In this document: positions 1 to 12,240 of the stretch, one piece after another
How positions within the stretch are numbered: position 1 is the first letter of the stretch
How the letters are laid out: each line of letters opens with the position of its first letter
Origin: Centropus unirufus
Taxonomy: Eukaryota; Chordata; Aves; Cuculiformes; Centropidae
Assembly: GCA_013397695.1 (NCBI GenBank)
Contig: VYZI01000074.1
Span: 2,630,315 to 2,694,314, forward strand
Direction of reading: 5' to 3'
DNA: 64,000 nt
Notes under the pieces: model-generated
Seen by the model: only the letters and a program-made list of their open reading frames with translations
What the model was told of the DNA's origin: nothing
Databases searched by the model: none
Translations under genes and position numbers: made by a program

Positions 1-3000
1 AGAGGTCCCTGTGTACATTGGTGATGTATCAGCTTAGGTGTGTAAAATGCTTTGGAATTCTTGGGGCACAAGGCCATATAATGTAAGGTCATTATCATGT
101 TCACTAAGAAAGCTGGGTTTGCTGCCAAAACATGACAAAATCTCCTTTAAGTCTGAAAGTCTATAGCTAGAAGCTGTGTTAAAATTGTGCAAGAACAACG
201 TAAAATAGGACTTAGTGTTAATTTCAGTGTTGCCTTGGCTCTGCTTCTTCCTGATTTAGACAACGTTGATCCTATTCTTTTTCACCTTCTTCCTCTGAGT
301 TCTCCAAAGTCCATGGCTATAATCATGGGGTGGACTTGGCAGCGGTGTGTAGGACCTGGAATGTGTTTTTCCAGCAGCCGTGTCTGGATTTGTGGCTGAC
401 TCCTTTGGCTGACGCCGCTGCTGGCTCTGCTGGCAGACAGATCTTCTTGGGGGCTGTTTTGGGTTCCCAGGGCTGTCAGCTCACTTTCTGTTCTGCCCTG
501 GATGCTGTTTTCCTTGAGTCACACTTTTTTTTTTTTTAAATCCATGTTTGTGGTCAAACTTTCTATTATGAAAACACATGATACGGCAAAAATCTTTCCA
601 TATTTCAGGGTCCTTATAAATGTTTCCCTGTAAACCAAAAGTAAATGTGCACATTTGCACAGAAAAGTAGCTCTAGATGTGGTCATTTCCAGAAAAAGCT
701 TCTTGGCAAGGGACCTTCTGTGGGAAATTCTGCCTCTGATATTGTGGCAAATCCCAATTCCCTTGACAAAAAATGCCCTGTAGTGCTCTCTGCTGAAATA
801 AGACCTTGATCTGCAAAGGTATTTAGGTGACTAACTCTTATGTAGGTGCCTCATTTCCACTGACTCATATTAATCACACAACTGCTTTTAAGGCTGTGGT
901 CTTAAAACTTGCAGGCAACCAGAGCCAGCAGGGCCTGTGGGTGATGCCAGCTAGGCAGGACGGATTCTCGCTCATAGTTCTGGATTTCCACCTATTGCTA
1001 ATTTGCTGACTAATGGCTCTGCTGGAGCCTTGGTTGATTGCTGCGACTAGTTTCATGAGGGGATATGATGTATCTATCAATACTAAAACCTCTCGCTGTA
1101 TCCTGGTGAGAGATGTCTAAGATTTTTCTTTTTCTGAGATTTTGAAACATATTTTCAGTGATTAATTTTCTTTCTTTTTGTTTTCTGTGGATTTTTTTTC
1201 TCATTTGGATCTTTAACTTTTATTTCTGCTTTTCTTCCTTTCCTCTTTTCTTTTTCCTCACTTTTTAGATTCCTCCTTTCAGGAATGGCATGGAAAAGAA
1301 AGAAAGCAGGAAATTAAGGTAAAAATGCTATATAAAAAAGGAAAATTGTGAAAAGGCAAGATAGTTCAATTTGGAAAAGCGACCTTTATAGAAATGCTTG
1401 GATTTGAGAATGCTGGGAGCTGTACTCTTGGTAACTGCATTAAGGCAATAATTCTCAACATATTGAAGCTGTTTGGGGGAAAGAAGGGTTTCCCTTGATG
1501 TGTTAGATGCTCTTATAAGCATTTTGTGTTTTGGTGTCGGTGCTCCTTAGATGAAGCTGTGAACATCTACTCTGGGCCGTATTGACATGACAACCAAGTT
1601 CATTTGGCTTGTATCCCCTTTTAACTGTGGCTCCTGGCTTCCCAGAAGCAGAAGCACTGGTTTACTCCTGGGCTTTCCTCTCAAATGACCCGGCTCTTGA
1701 GATAAGCACCTTTCCCGCATTGTTGACTAGCTAATTGACTAGCATTAAAGTCAGCACCTCTAAGTCCTTTATATGGATGAGCTTGATTCTAATTATTTCC
1801 AAAGCAGATTTATACATAGAATATAGTTTTTGAGGGGAACTTTCCCCAGAGTTCTCCTTGAATAAATTTTTATATTTTGAACCTTCTAACCCATCTCTAA
1901 AACACAGAAGCAGGACTAAGACCGAGTTAGAAAATAATGATATGGCTTTGTGCAATGACATAGCAGAAGATAGTGGTTTTCTGTTAACAATTCCAACTTT
2001 CCTTCCTATAATTTATTTGGGAATAATTTTTTGGTGTTTTTGTTGTCGTTGTGTTTTAAATGTGCAGTACTATGGGATTTAATTAATTTTAAAATTATCT
2101 GACAGGAAATACCTTCAGGAAATATTTATGAGTAATGTATGTATAAGAATAGTATATTGTTTGCTTTAACATCTTAGACAAGGAAGGTCAAGTGATGTAA
2201 GTGACTAATTCAGTTGAATGAGTCATCACTTGCCTTTTACAGTTTGATTTATAAATATCATAAAGGAAGGAATTATCAAATAATAACAGCTGACAAACTG
2301 TCTTGCCAACTAGTCCTAGATAGATAGCTAATGTTTTTTTTCAGTGATTTGTTGAGTTGGCTATTGAAATTACTAGGAACAATAAGACTCCTGCTGCTTT
2401 TCTCCAGATGCTTACCTTTAGTTAACAAAGCTCATTGTTAAGAATCTCCCCTAATATATTTACTTTTATATTTTCAGTTACGCCTTCTTGTTCAAGCCTG
2501 ATTATTTATTCCTGTCCTTGGTGTTTACACTCGTCAGATACTTGGAGTGGTTAATGTATGCGTCTTGGACGTCGTGCAGACAATTGAACATCATTCCTTT
2601 AATCTCTCCTCATAAATAAGCTCTCCAGCTGTTCAGTCATTTTTATGGCTTTTTTTCCCATGTTTGCATAATTCTATTGCTCTCTTTCTGTGTTGAAGTA
2701 CCCAGAATTGTGCAGGGATTACTGGATATATTTCCTGCAGAGGGAGGCTGAGCCTTTCACTTTCTGGTACGGTTTCTGTGACCACAAGCATAGCTAGCTA
2801 TGAATTCTGATCTGAGTTGCTGTCCTGCATGTGATAATTTGGTGCCTTCTAGCATTCCTTTCATTTTGATTAATCTAGAACAACAGTTTGGACTGTTTGA
2901 CAGCTTGAATGAATAAATTTGTGACTTTGGAAATTTTAAGAGAGATTCTTTAAATTAGTTGTCACAGGTTTGGGTGATAACCCACAACAAGTTAACACTA

Positions 3001-4910
3001 GCTGTGATATTGCAATGCCAGGAAGAGGTATAAAAGGAAGATATGCTTTGATTTGGCTTGTAAGAAAGAGGTGAAGTTTTCACATGGTTTGGAGGATAAC
3101 TGGTAGCATTACTGAATCAGAAAAATAAGTCAAGAAGGACTTAAGACATCGCCTTGCCTGTCCTATCCAGAAGCAGGATTGCAGCCTAGTTCTGCTGCTC
3201 CTGATGGGATTATGTTTCCTGTTCTGAAGGATATCCAACAAACAGGCTGCAATTTCTACATGAAGTGTACTCCAGTGTTTACAAAACAATCCTGCTAGAA
3301 GGTTTTTCCTATTTTCCAACATGCATAGTTGTGATTTTCAGGTTTCTTGGGAGGGTAAAGAGCTGCACTTTAAACAACATTAATGAAACATGGGCCTGGG
3401 GCTTGGGTGCACCTGCTCCTTGCAACAGAAAGAAGGCATAAACGATAAAAGAAAGGCGGTTAACTGCATGGTCTATCATTATTAGTCTTATCCTCTTAGT
3501 CACAGAATATTTGAGCAGCCATGATCAGCGCTCTTGAGAATGACTGCCTGGGAGAAAGATGCTGACAAGGAGTAGTGCTATTAATAAAAAAATAAAGGCT
3601 TTATCCTCTTATCCTCTGAGTGAATGAGCCTGGAAATTTTTCCCCAGATTATATATTCTGAGAACATTTAAGTAACGCTTCATACCTCAGTAATGGTGCC
3701 ACAGGTAACAGAAGTTCTTTGGAATATGCCCTTATCCAGCAGGAATAAGGCTTGTCAAGAGGGTGTGCCAACATTGTTCCCAATGTCCCTTTCAAAAATA
3801 GCAACGAGGCAAATGCAATAAGGTGGCACCCTGTCTCATGACTCTATAACTCACAAAATCAAAATACACTGCCATATAACTTTGTATGTTTTTGGTTCAT
3901 CCTACCTGCTAGGTTTACTCTACCTCCTAGATGAAAGACTTAAATAATGAACAAGGTCATTTAAGTTGTTCTCCACAGTCAATAAAAAGTGATGGACACC
4001 ACTGGAAGACAACAGAAGTTTTAAAGTCTAAGCTCTAGCTTTGTCAGAAACCAACTCTTCCTTCCCCAAATCAAACCTGGATATATATTTTAATTAGAAT
4101 AAATGTGCAATTTAACTCCTAAATTAAAATATCAACCTTAACATCTCAAACCACACAGACTGAATGCTACAATCCCATCCCAGTCAGTGCCTCACCACAG
4201 GATTCTTTGGGGAAACAGATACTGATGTACAACAGACCACAAAATCAGGAAAATCAAGCCCTGGGGAACAAAGGAAGGAAAGAAAACTTCAAAAATCAAG
4301 AACTTATAACTTAAAATATGCTGTATCTAATATGATCCTTTCTTCTGTAATTTGGGATCCAATCATGATAGTGATGGAATTTCTGTGTTTTAAAGAAGTC
4401 ACTTAGAAGAGCTATAAAGAGGGTTATTTTGTACTAGTGAAATTGTTCAAAACCCACAACTAAGGATGTATGTTTCTGTATGTTTTTGGATTGTATATGC
4501 AAATATAAAATTTATAAACATCTCTCATGTTTACAAGTAAATTTCTGGGTTTCATTCTGTTTCTCCTATCTCAAGTGAAATATAGGAGATAAGAAAGAAA
4601 CCAAGAGTTCAAGCATCTACTTCTAACAAGAACTTTTTCAAGGATAACAATATCTAGTGGCATGTATCTTACTATACACTAATGCTCTACTACCATTTAA
4701 TGTACATTTCTGTGCTTACTCTGTATTGCTTTTCTAAAAATGATGTTTCTCTTCTGTAAATTTACAGTCTAAAAATGGGATGTCTATGTCTAAGCTAGCT
4801 AGCTTCATCTCCATGTATATTCAATGAAAAGAATATACTGCAAGAAATGGAAAGAATGTACTGCACTGCAATGGGGAAAATGCAACTATTCTTGTCTTTT
4901 CCTAAAACAG
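1..4910. other. Non-coding, nothing recognised
   Basis: AT-rich unique-looking sequence. Open frames reach at most 80 codons with no family resemblance, and no mobile element was recognised. Confidence 0.6.
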
Positions 4911-5376
4911 AATCACAGAACTGTGCAGGCTGGAAGCAAAGTCTGGAGCTCATCTAGTCCAGTTCCCATCTCAAAGACAAGGGAGTTATTCAGGAACTGG
5001 TCCAGCGGTTTTTTTTTTTTTTTTTAAAGAAACCAACTCCTGGGAAACCTGTTCCAGTGTTTGACCACCCTTTCGGTAGACTTTTCTTTTCCTTTTATGC
5101 AATGAGAATTTCTGATAGAGCTGAGCTCTAACTTGCATGTCTTACATCTTGTTTTATGCCTGTGCACCTTTCAGAAGAGGCTTCCTCTGTCTCCTCTATT
5201 CCCTCTCAGAAGGTAGTTACAGGCAGCACTAAGTTACCTCTTGAGCCTTCCCTTCCGAAGTCTGAACAAACCCAACTCATGCAGCCTCTTTTTGTGCATC
5301 ATGTGTGTTAGTCCTGCCCATCTTGATGGCTCTCCATTGGGCTCACTCCAGCATGTCCATGTTTTTAGGTACTGAG
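4911..5376 (-). mobile_element. CR1 LINE, 3' part
   Basis: The left edge (AATCACAGAACTG...) is the reversed 3' terminal motif of CR1, followed by recognisable reversed 3' UTR and ORF2-end wording: CATCTAGTCCAGTTCCCATC, GAAACCTGTTCCAGTGTTTG, and TGATGGCTCTCCATTGGGCT near the right end. The copy is 5' truncated and diverged. A run of 17 T at 5009-5025 interrupts it. Confidence 0.85.
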
Positions 5377-5404
5377 TAGCTTAAACAAAATAGCTTAAAC
5401 AAAA
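5377..5404. repeat. Perfect 14-nt tandem duplication at the CR1 edge
   Basis: TAGCTTAAACAAAA occurs twice in a row, immediately outside the truncated (5') end of the CR1 copy. Both copies lie on the same side, so it is not a simple target-site duplication. Confidence 0.85.
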
Positions 5405-5824
5405 TTTTTAATAGTTTAAAAACAACTTTTGTTCTTCTTCTCCATGGGCCTGGTCATCTCATCATAGAAACCAGTCAAGTTAGTCAGGCATTACTTGCCA
5501 TTCCTAAATCTCAGTCACCTTTTTGTCTTTTGTTCAATCAGAAATGGTATTTCTCCCTAATCTTCCCGGGGGCTAAGGTGAGTCTTATTGATCTGAGTCA
5601 TCCTACCTGCCCTTCCAGAACATTGGGGGGATGTTTGGTTTTTTTTTTGGTCATCAGGAACCTCCCCTGACTGCAGTGACCTTTCAAAGATGATTCTTTT
5701 TTTTTTGCAATAATGTCAAACTTCCCTTAGCGCCCTCAGATAAACCTGATATGCTCCCAGGGGTGGCATGGGTTCAATTTTCTTAAGTCCCTGATGCTGT
5801 CTTCCTTTCTTTTGGGTATGGCGT

Positions 5825-5877
5825 CATTCCCATAGAATCTGCTGGCATGGTGACATTCCCATAGACTCTGCTGGTAG
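5825..5877. repeat. Two-copy tandem repeat, period 29
   Basis: CATTCCCATAGA(A/C)TCTGCTGG occurs at 5825 and again at 5854, with near identity over about 24 bases. Confidence 0.8.
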
Positions 5878-8800
5878 CTTTCAGGGGCTGGAAGGCCTGA
5901 GGACACAGCTGCTCAATGAAAACTGAGGGGAAAAAACAAAGACATGAAGTACTTCAGCCTTTTCCATGCCTGCTGTCACTCAGTCCCTTGTTCCATTGAA
6001 CACAGAACCAACATTCATATTAATCTTCTCCCCAATGGACACATTTCTCTTTAGCAAATATAAAGACAAAGCAGGCTGATTAGCTCAGTCTTCACTAATT
6101 TTCAGAAGTCTAGAAAACAATAGCTTGACTCATACTTCAGATGCAGATAAACCTTTGTTTTATGAGTGACTGCTACCATTACCGGCTCACACTGTGCTGG
6201 GCGCAGCCTGGGCCAGTGGCGTGTTTGCGTTGGTTGACAGCTGACTTCAGCAACCCAGCAGGGTAGAGCCACCACACCGCAAAAGAAGCAGGGGCTTTGA
6301 TCAAGCATCAAAATCAGGGCTTTGAGGCTTTTACTCTTTGTTGTGTTGACTTGTGTAGTGGTTTTGTTTACTTCAGCAATGATTCATGGCAGAGAAACAC
6401 AACTCCGTGAGCACTGTGGTCTCAAGCAGTTACTTAAACTGTGATGATGTGGATCACTAGAAGAATTCCTGATCTTTGGAGGTTCCTGCAGGTGTTTAGT
6501 GGGTGTACACTTGGTTAACAGATGCTGCACAGCAGCTTTGTAGGGTGTAACTTTTGATATGAAATGGTATTATGACAAATAAAAATATAAAAGATTACTT
6601 TTATCTTATGAGCTAACACTAAAGGAAAGTGGGATAGCAGACACCTGTAAAGTATTTAAGAGCACTTAAGGGATGAGTTATCTACATGGAGAATAGGTTC
6701 TGATGTCATTCTGCAACACTTCTCTTTTTAGGGGAAGTTTTACTCAGAGCAGACAGACTGTCGAGGATGATATCACCTTTATGGGTTGTTCCAGCGCTAA
6801 GTACATCTTGAGTGTTGGGCTGTGCCGTTGGATGGCTGATTTAGCTCAGATTTTATACACCAAAATTACAATAAAAATCAAAATAGGCGACAACCTGAAC
6901 AAGGCAAAACAAGGCAGGAAAGAAGAGTCCTACATTTCCTAAAGAGAATACTCTCTATATTTGGGGGGTGCAGTGGAGGGTGTCATGACAATAGTGAATG
7001 GCATGAGAGGTGGTACAGATGAGAATGTAAAAATAAATTGGTGAAAAAGGAGAAATAGCTCCTCTCATTAACCTCTCTGACAGTGCAGTCCTTCCTATGA
7101 TACCTATTGTAATAACTATTCCAGAAGATTTTTGCCTGCCAGAAGGGAGATGTTTCCATGGAGCAGACAACACACTAAGGGCTTGTGCAGCTCCCAGCAA
7201 GGGCAAGAGACAGATTCCAGGTGACTTTAATGCCTTTTCAATCCAGGACTGAAGCCTACAGTTAGCCTAAGCATACAGTTAAATAAGATATTCCTGTGCT
7301 TACAGGCCCAGATCCGCTACAACAGGCAGTGCTGGATTAGCGAGGCAAAAATGACTTTATGGATCTTTAGGCTGCTGTAAAACTATTATAAATTAATCTT
7401 GACTACCTGTGAGCTCAAAGAGTACATCTGGTAACAAGGGAGGAGCGCAGTATTGATACTACACCCTCTAGCTGAAGAAGGGAAGGTGTTATACTGCCAC
7501 TCTTGCTGCTTTGAATTACCCAGTATTTTCCCTCTATGGAAAACCATCAAGAGAGTAGAAGTGCTGTGTTTCTGGCTCTTTTGCACCACCGAAGTGGCAA
7601 AAAGCAGCTGGAGCAGACCTGAGAATGAAGTTGAAAGGGTCATTTCATTTGGCATGCAAATATATTTTTTTCCTGTTTCTGAGCTATATGGCAAATGATA
7701 AAATTTTCAATTGGCTTTAATTATATAATATCTTAAAATATAACCAAGCAATTAGCATAAATGAATTACCAACAGATTTCTGAAGAAACTTATTGACATT
7801 TAATAATTACATAGGAGATGAGTGTCTCATAAAATGGGTAAACCTCAATAAGTTTATTTCTTTCAATCATTCGTTAATTATTTTTCACTAACTATATTTA
7901 GATTTGGTAGCATAAATGCCAAATTATCATTCAAAATACTATTATAGAAGTCTAAGCTATGTAAGTCAATCCTACAGAAATATGTCTTCAATAATCAGCT
8001 GGTATTTTAAAAAAAATCCAATTAGAATCTTATTAAATCTAAATTAAAAGCTTACATGAGAAACAATTTAAAAATAGATATTGAAACTTAAGAATTCACA
8101 CTCTTTAGTGTTTGCTCCTATTACAATGCATACTTAAGACTTCGATATTTTTTTCCAGGTGGACAAAAAGCAAAAAGGGTTTAAATTTTTAGCTAGTTTC
8201 AGATTTTAAAGTAAACAGGTTATTTAAATGGAAAGACATGGCTTGCCGCATTGTACCCATATGGGAACATTTAATTTTAAACACATCATAAAAATAAGTC
8301 AGATTAACATTTTTAAGCAACTTTATGCCATTTGGAGGAAGGTTGCATTTTCATTTCAGCCACTGGACTTTTTTTTATCCAACATGCCAGTTCTGGATCA
8401 ATTACAATGATAGGCACAGAGAAGCAAAAACAAGGGTTCAGGGGGCAGGCATTCATTTTTGCAAGATGGACTAAAGTAAAAAAAATTGTAGAGACCACGA
8501 GGCATGAGGAATGAAAGCATCGTGACTGCACACAGTCACTGGAGTGATGCCGAGCTTGATGCAACTGGTTAAGCCTAAAGCCATGATTTTTTCTCCTTGC
8601 TTTAATGAAAAGGCAAAAAAATCCCAGCTCTTAGTCTTTGCTAAGTCTGATTTTGGTCTGTACTTCCAAACTTGGCTATTGTGTGGTTCTCTTAGCATGC
8701 CACTTAATATGTTTATATATCAAAATTTGCGCTTGGCATTTCTTCTATCATACCCAGAAGGCAAATATTGAATTAGACATAGAAGCAGGAAGACTTCTCC

Positions 8801-10061
8801 AGACAAAACAGCAACAAAGGTCAGTCTATGAATTCTTTCTGGCGTTGCATAGAGGCATGTAATACATGAGCGGTACTCATGGGCTGTACCTTTTGAGCTC
8901 AGATGTTCAGTCGCTGATATTTTCACATAGCGATACCTGTCAGGATAACATACCAGCTATACAGTAGTTGTGATTTTACTTACTCCATCAATTGTGAGTA
9001 TTTTTCAGGCTTTTTGGGAATTTTTGCCATCTTTGCTATACATTTCATGAGCACAGAAATCTCTCAACTGTCCATTGTTCTCAAAGGATTGCCTACATTT
9101 ATTTTTGTGTGATGAAGATCATTGATTTAATGGAAGAGAAATAGGCTTATAGGAGTCTTATTAAGAGTGTCTTCAACAATGAGGGGTGCATTTTCTGGAA
9201 CACATTTTTTTTTTCTCAGCTGCAGGATTGTGTCTTTTGCCTGCTTCTCATGAAAGCCGTGGGGTGACTAAAACACAATTTTCTTTCTCTGGAAAGGTGT
9301 CATAGCAGAACAGCTTCAGCTGGTACCTTATTATCATCTGTGTGACTCGTCTGCCTCACTGGATGTCCAAGAGGGGTGGGTGGTCTAGCAGCAAAAAAGG
9401 GAGGTATTAGAGACAAACACAACATATGTCATTTGACCTTTAATATCCATCAAGTAACAGCATATCCTCCACACCTCTTTATGTTAGCCTGCGTGTAAAT
9501 GCCTATAAATGCATGTCGTTTATATGACAGTCATCTTAGGGGGTTATTTTTTACTACTAAAGCATATGTGAAGGAGCAAGTAGAAAAACCTAGAAAGATC
9601 AGGGTGTCCGTCATGTGGGAATTCTTGCTCATGCTAAGAAAGGATGTAGGCTGGCTAAGAGTGCCTGTCTGGCAGATGTATAGGCTATGTTCCATCAAAG
9701 AGACCCCTCGGTAGTTTGAAATACTGCCATACCCACAAGGGCTTGTATGCAGAACTCACTGGAAAGACACCCTGAAGGTCTGAACCAAAGGGCCCCTCCT
9801 TTGCTGGGGGAACACTTGCTTTTCTCTCTGATCCCATTGAAGTGTACTGTAGGAGCTGCTAATATGAGTTAAGTATCTGTTAGTATAGAAAAGTCTTGTG
9901 TAACATAGCCCCTAATGCTTTCCATTGCCTGTTCAGCTGCCGCAAAGAATAGGCTTAATATTGGAATCCTTCTTTTGTCTAAATAGGGGAATACTCACTT
10001 TCTGCTTTACAGAGGACTTGCTTTCTAAGAAAGGATTTGTAAAACCTTGCTTTCAATCTTC

Positions 10062-10085
10062 TTGCTGGCCTCAGAAGGCCAGCAA
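10062..10085. other. Perfect inverted repeat, 10-bp stem, 4-nt loop
   Basis: TTGCTGGCCT (10062-10071) and AGGCCAGCAA (10076-10085) are exact reverse complements separated by CAGA. No gene is adjacent, so no function is assigned. Confidence 0.8.
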
Positions 10086-10719
10086 TACTAAATGCAGATG
10101 TTCCAAGTAACATACCTGCCTGCCTAGAAGCAGCTGATTAGGTTTAACGACTCATTTGATCTTCTGTTCTACCTTCCTGAGCCTTTGATATATGCTCCTG
10201 ATAATGACTTAAAACTCTGACTGTTCTCCTCTGGTCAGGGCAGAGTCCTGCTGGATATATGATAAGATGAATGCTCTGTCCTTATTCCCCATCTGTGGAA
10301 ACTTGACGCCCAAAATATTGGATCAAGTCATCCTTATGGCAGTGTATTTGACCAGCCTTTGAAGAATCTGTTCAAGGACCTCCAAATCAATAACTATTTA
10401 CTCTTCCTCTTTTCCAGATACTCATAACCTCCATTGACTACAAAGGAGTCTAAACCACTGTCTTAGTCAGAGATGTCTCTACACTTTAATATCGGGTAAG
10501 TGGCATTCCACTGCCGGACCCTATTGCTCCTCAAAATCTCACCCTGAGTATGCCTCATGCTTTCTTTTTGCCCACTCTTCTCAGTGATGGTAGATGTCTG
10601 AACCTGTGTGACTGCTCCTTTCTAGCTGGAAATAGTTATCTTCTGAAAGCCTCATTTGGCTTTCTCTCTAATGGATTAGACACAAAATATGAATGTATAA
10701 AGGACTGGATACAGTCAAA

Positions 10720-10757
10720 GATACAAACAATAGATACAAACAAAGATACAAACAATA
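10720..10757 (+). repeat. Short tandem repeat, three units of 12-13 nt
   Basis: GATACAAACAA followed by TA, A or TA is repeated three times; a diverged unit (GATACAGTCAAA) precedes it. Confidence 0.85.
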
Positions 10758-12099
10758 CAGCCAGGGAAGTGGTGGACTTGTCAGGAAGGTCACTGCTGAT
10801 TTTCATGTTTCACTCCAGGAGTCCTAGCAGAAATCTCAAGTACTTATTCTGAAGAAAACGTTTCTTAAGTTCACTACGATACACTTGCCTGTAGTATCCA
10901 TCTATACAATCTGTAACACAAAACAATGATTGGACCTGAAAGTGATGAAAAGGAGGAAAACTACATATACTTCATTATCATAATACTGAAAGATTATAAT
11001 TTCAGATAAATGGGTGAGACAAATGTATGTTACATATAAGAAACAAAAAACCCCTCCATAAATATTGCTTTACAGAAGAAAATGTATGTTTATATAGTTA
11101 TCATATATATGGAAAAATTGGAAATTGAAAGGGCAGATTTCCTTGGGCTGCAAGATTGGGTGTTGTAGTTTTAACACTGGATTTTAACAAATGAGGAAAA
11201 TACTCTTATTGGCCCTTTCTCATCATCTTGCGGGCACGTACAACAGGTGAACGTGAGCTGCTTTCTCTGGTTTTGTGAGCTTCTATATGATGGAGTTTTG
11301 TTGTTCGGAGGCTGTATCCCAAGAGGGCTGTAAAAGTATGGGTCAGTCACATGGATCTCTCTTCAGTGTTTTACTGAGGGTGGATGGGTCAGACAGACAA
11401 AGGCTATCTAATGTCAGAACTGAATTATTCGGGGATTTGTCAGAGGCTAAGCAGAAATTCCTTTGCCAGCTGAATTATTAATCTTGCTCATTTATGTGTT
11501 TAAAGAATGATGAAATTACAAGTGTAGCATGAAAGTAGTGATATTTTTTCATATTTTTCCAACTGGAGGTATGATTCTGCTTCCTGATCGCTTCATTCCC
11601 AGAATTTCCTGTGGTTTGAAATTCTTCTGCTGACATAAAAGTAGTTGTGATTTGAAAAGCAGAACAGTGTTGAAATTGGTAATACAGAAAGCAGTTGAAC
11701 TTATTAATATGGCTCAGAAACAGGATAGTAGTAAAAGGTGCCATTTCCTATGTGTAAATGGAAAACCTATGAAATGGAGGGCTGGGAATCTCTCATGATT
11801 GGACTGACAGACCATGAAAATAGCGGGATCTATTTATAGAAACTGACTTGAAGGACCTAAAGATCCAGTGTCAGTCCCAGCAGGGACTCCGTGTGAAGCT
11901 TGTTTCTACAAGGGACTGCTAGAAGTATGATGAAGTAGCTAAAGGCTCCTTCAGAAGCTGTCTCTTTGTGAGCCTGCTGTTACATTTTTGCCACCAGAAG
12001 TGAGAGGAAGTACGAAAATCTTGCTGTCCCATTTCATCTTGTGTTGCATCCTCTTAGCATCAGCTTTTTATCAGGATCATAATAGGACTCTACTCAACG

Positions 12100-12240
12100 T
12101 TGGCTATTCTCAATAACCTATCCTGAAGCAGGATGCTGTGGTACTCCTGTGAAAGATATTTGGCTCCTTCCTCTTCCCCAACATAAACTGCACTGGTCAA
12201 ATCCTGCTCTGCATGACTCAGTGCATTTCTGGCCAAGTGT
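12100..12240 (-). pseudogene. Possible further tail remnant of the kinase relic
   Basis: A minus-strand frame reads SAVYVGEEEGAKYLSQ followed by EYHSILLQDRLLRIANVE and a stop. HUNK has SFESVDRDDHVEVLSP and then HHYRILNSPVSLARRNSSE in the late tail. The acidic run, the LS pair and the spacing to IL agree with one gap, and the position is downstream of exon 9 on the right strand. No clear acceptor was found and the similarity is short, so this may be chance. Confidence 0.25.

Larger units (their letters stand above)
5405..12099. other. Non-coding, only small repeats
   Basis: Apart from the listed tandem repeats and hairpin, I see no gene or mobile element. The segment at about 7.7-8.3 kb is strongly AT-rich. 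Confidence 0.55.
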
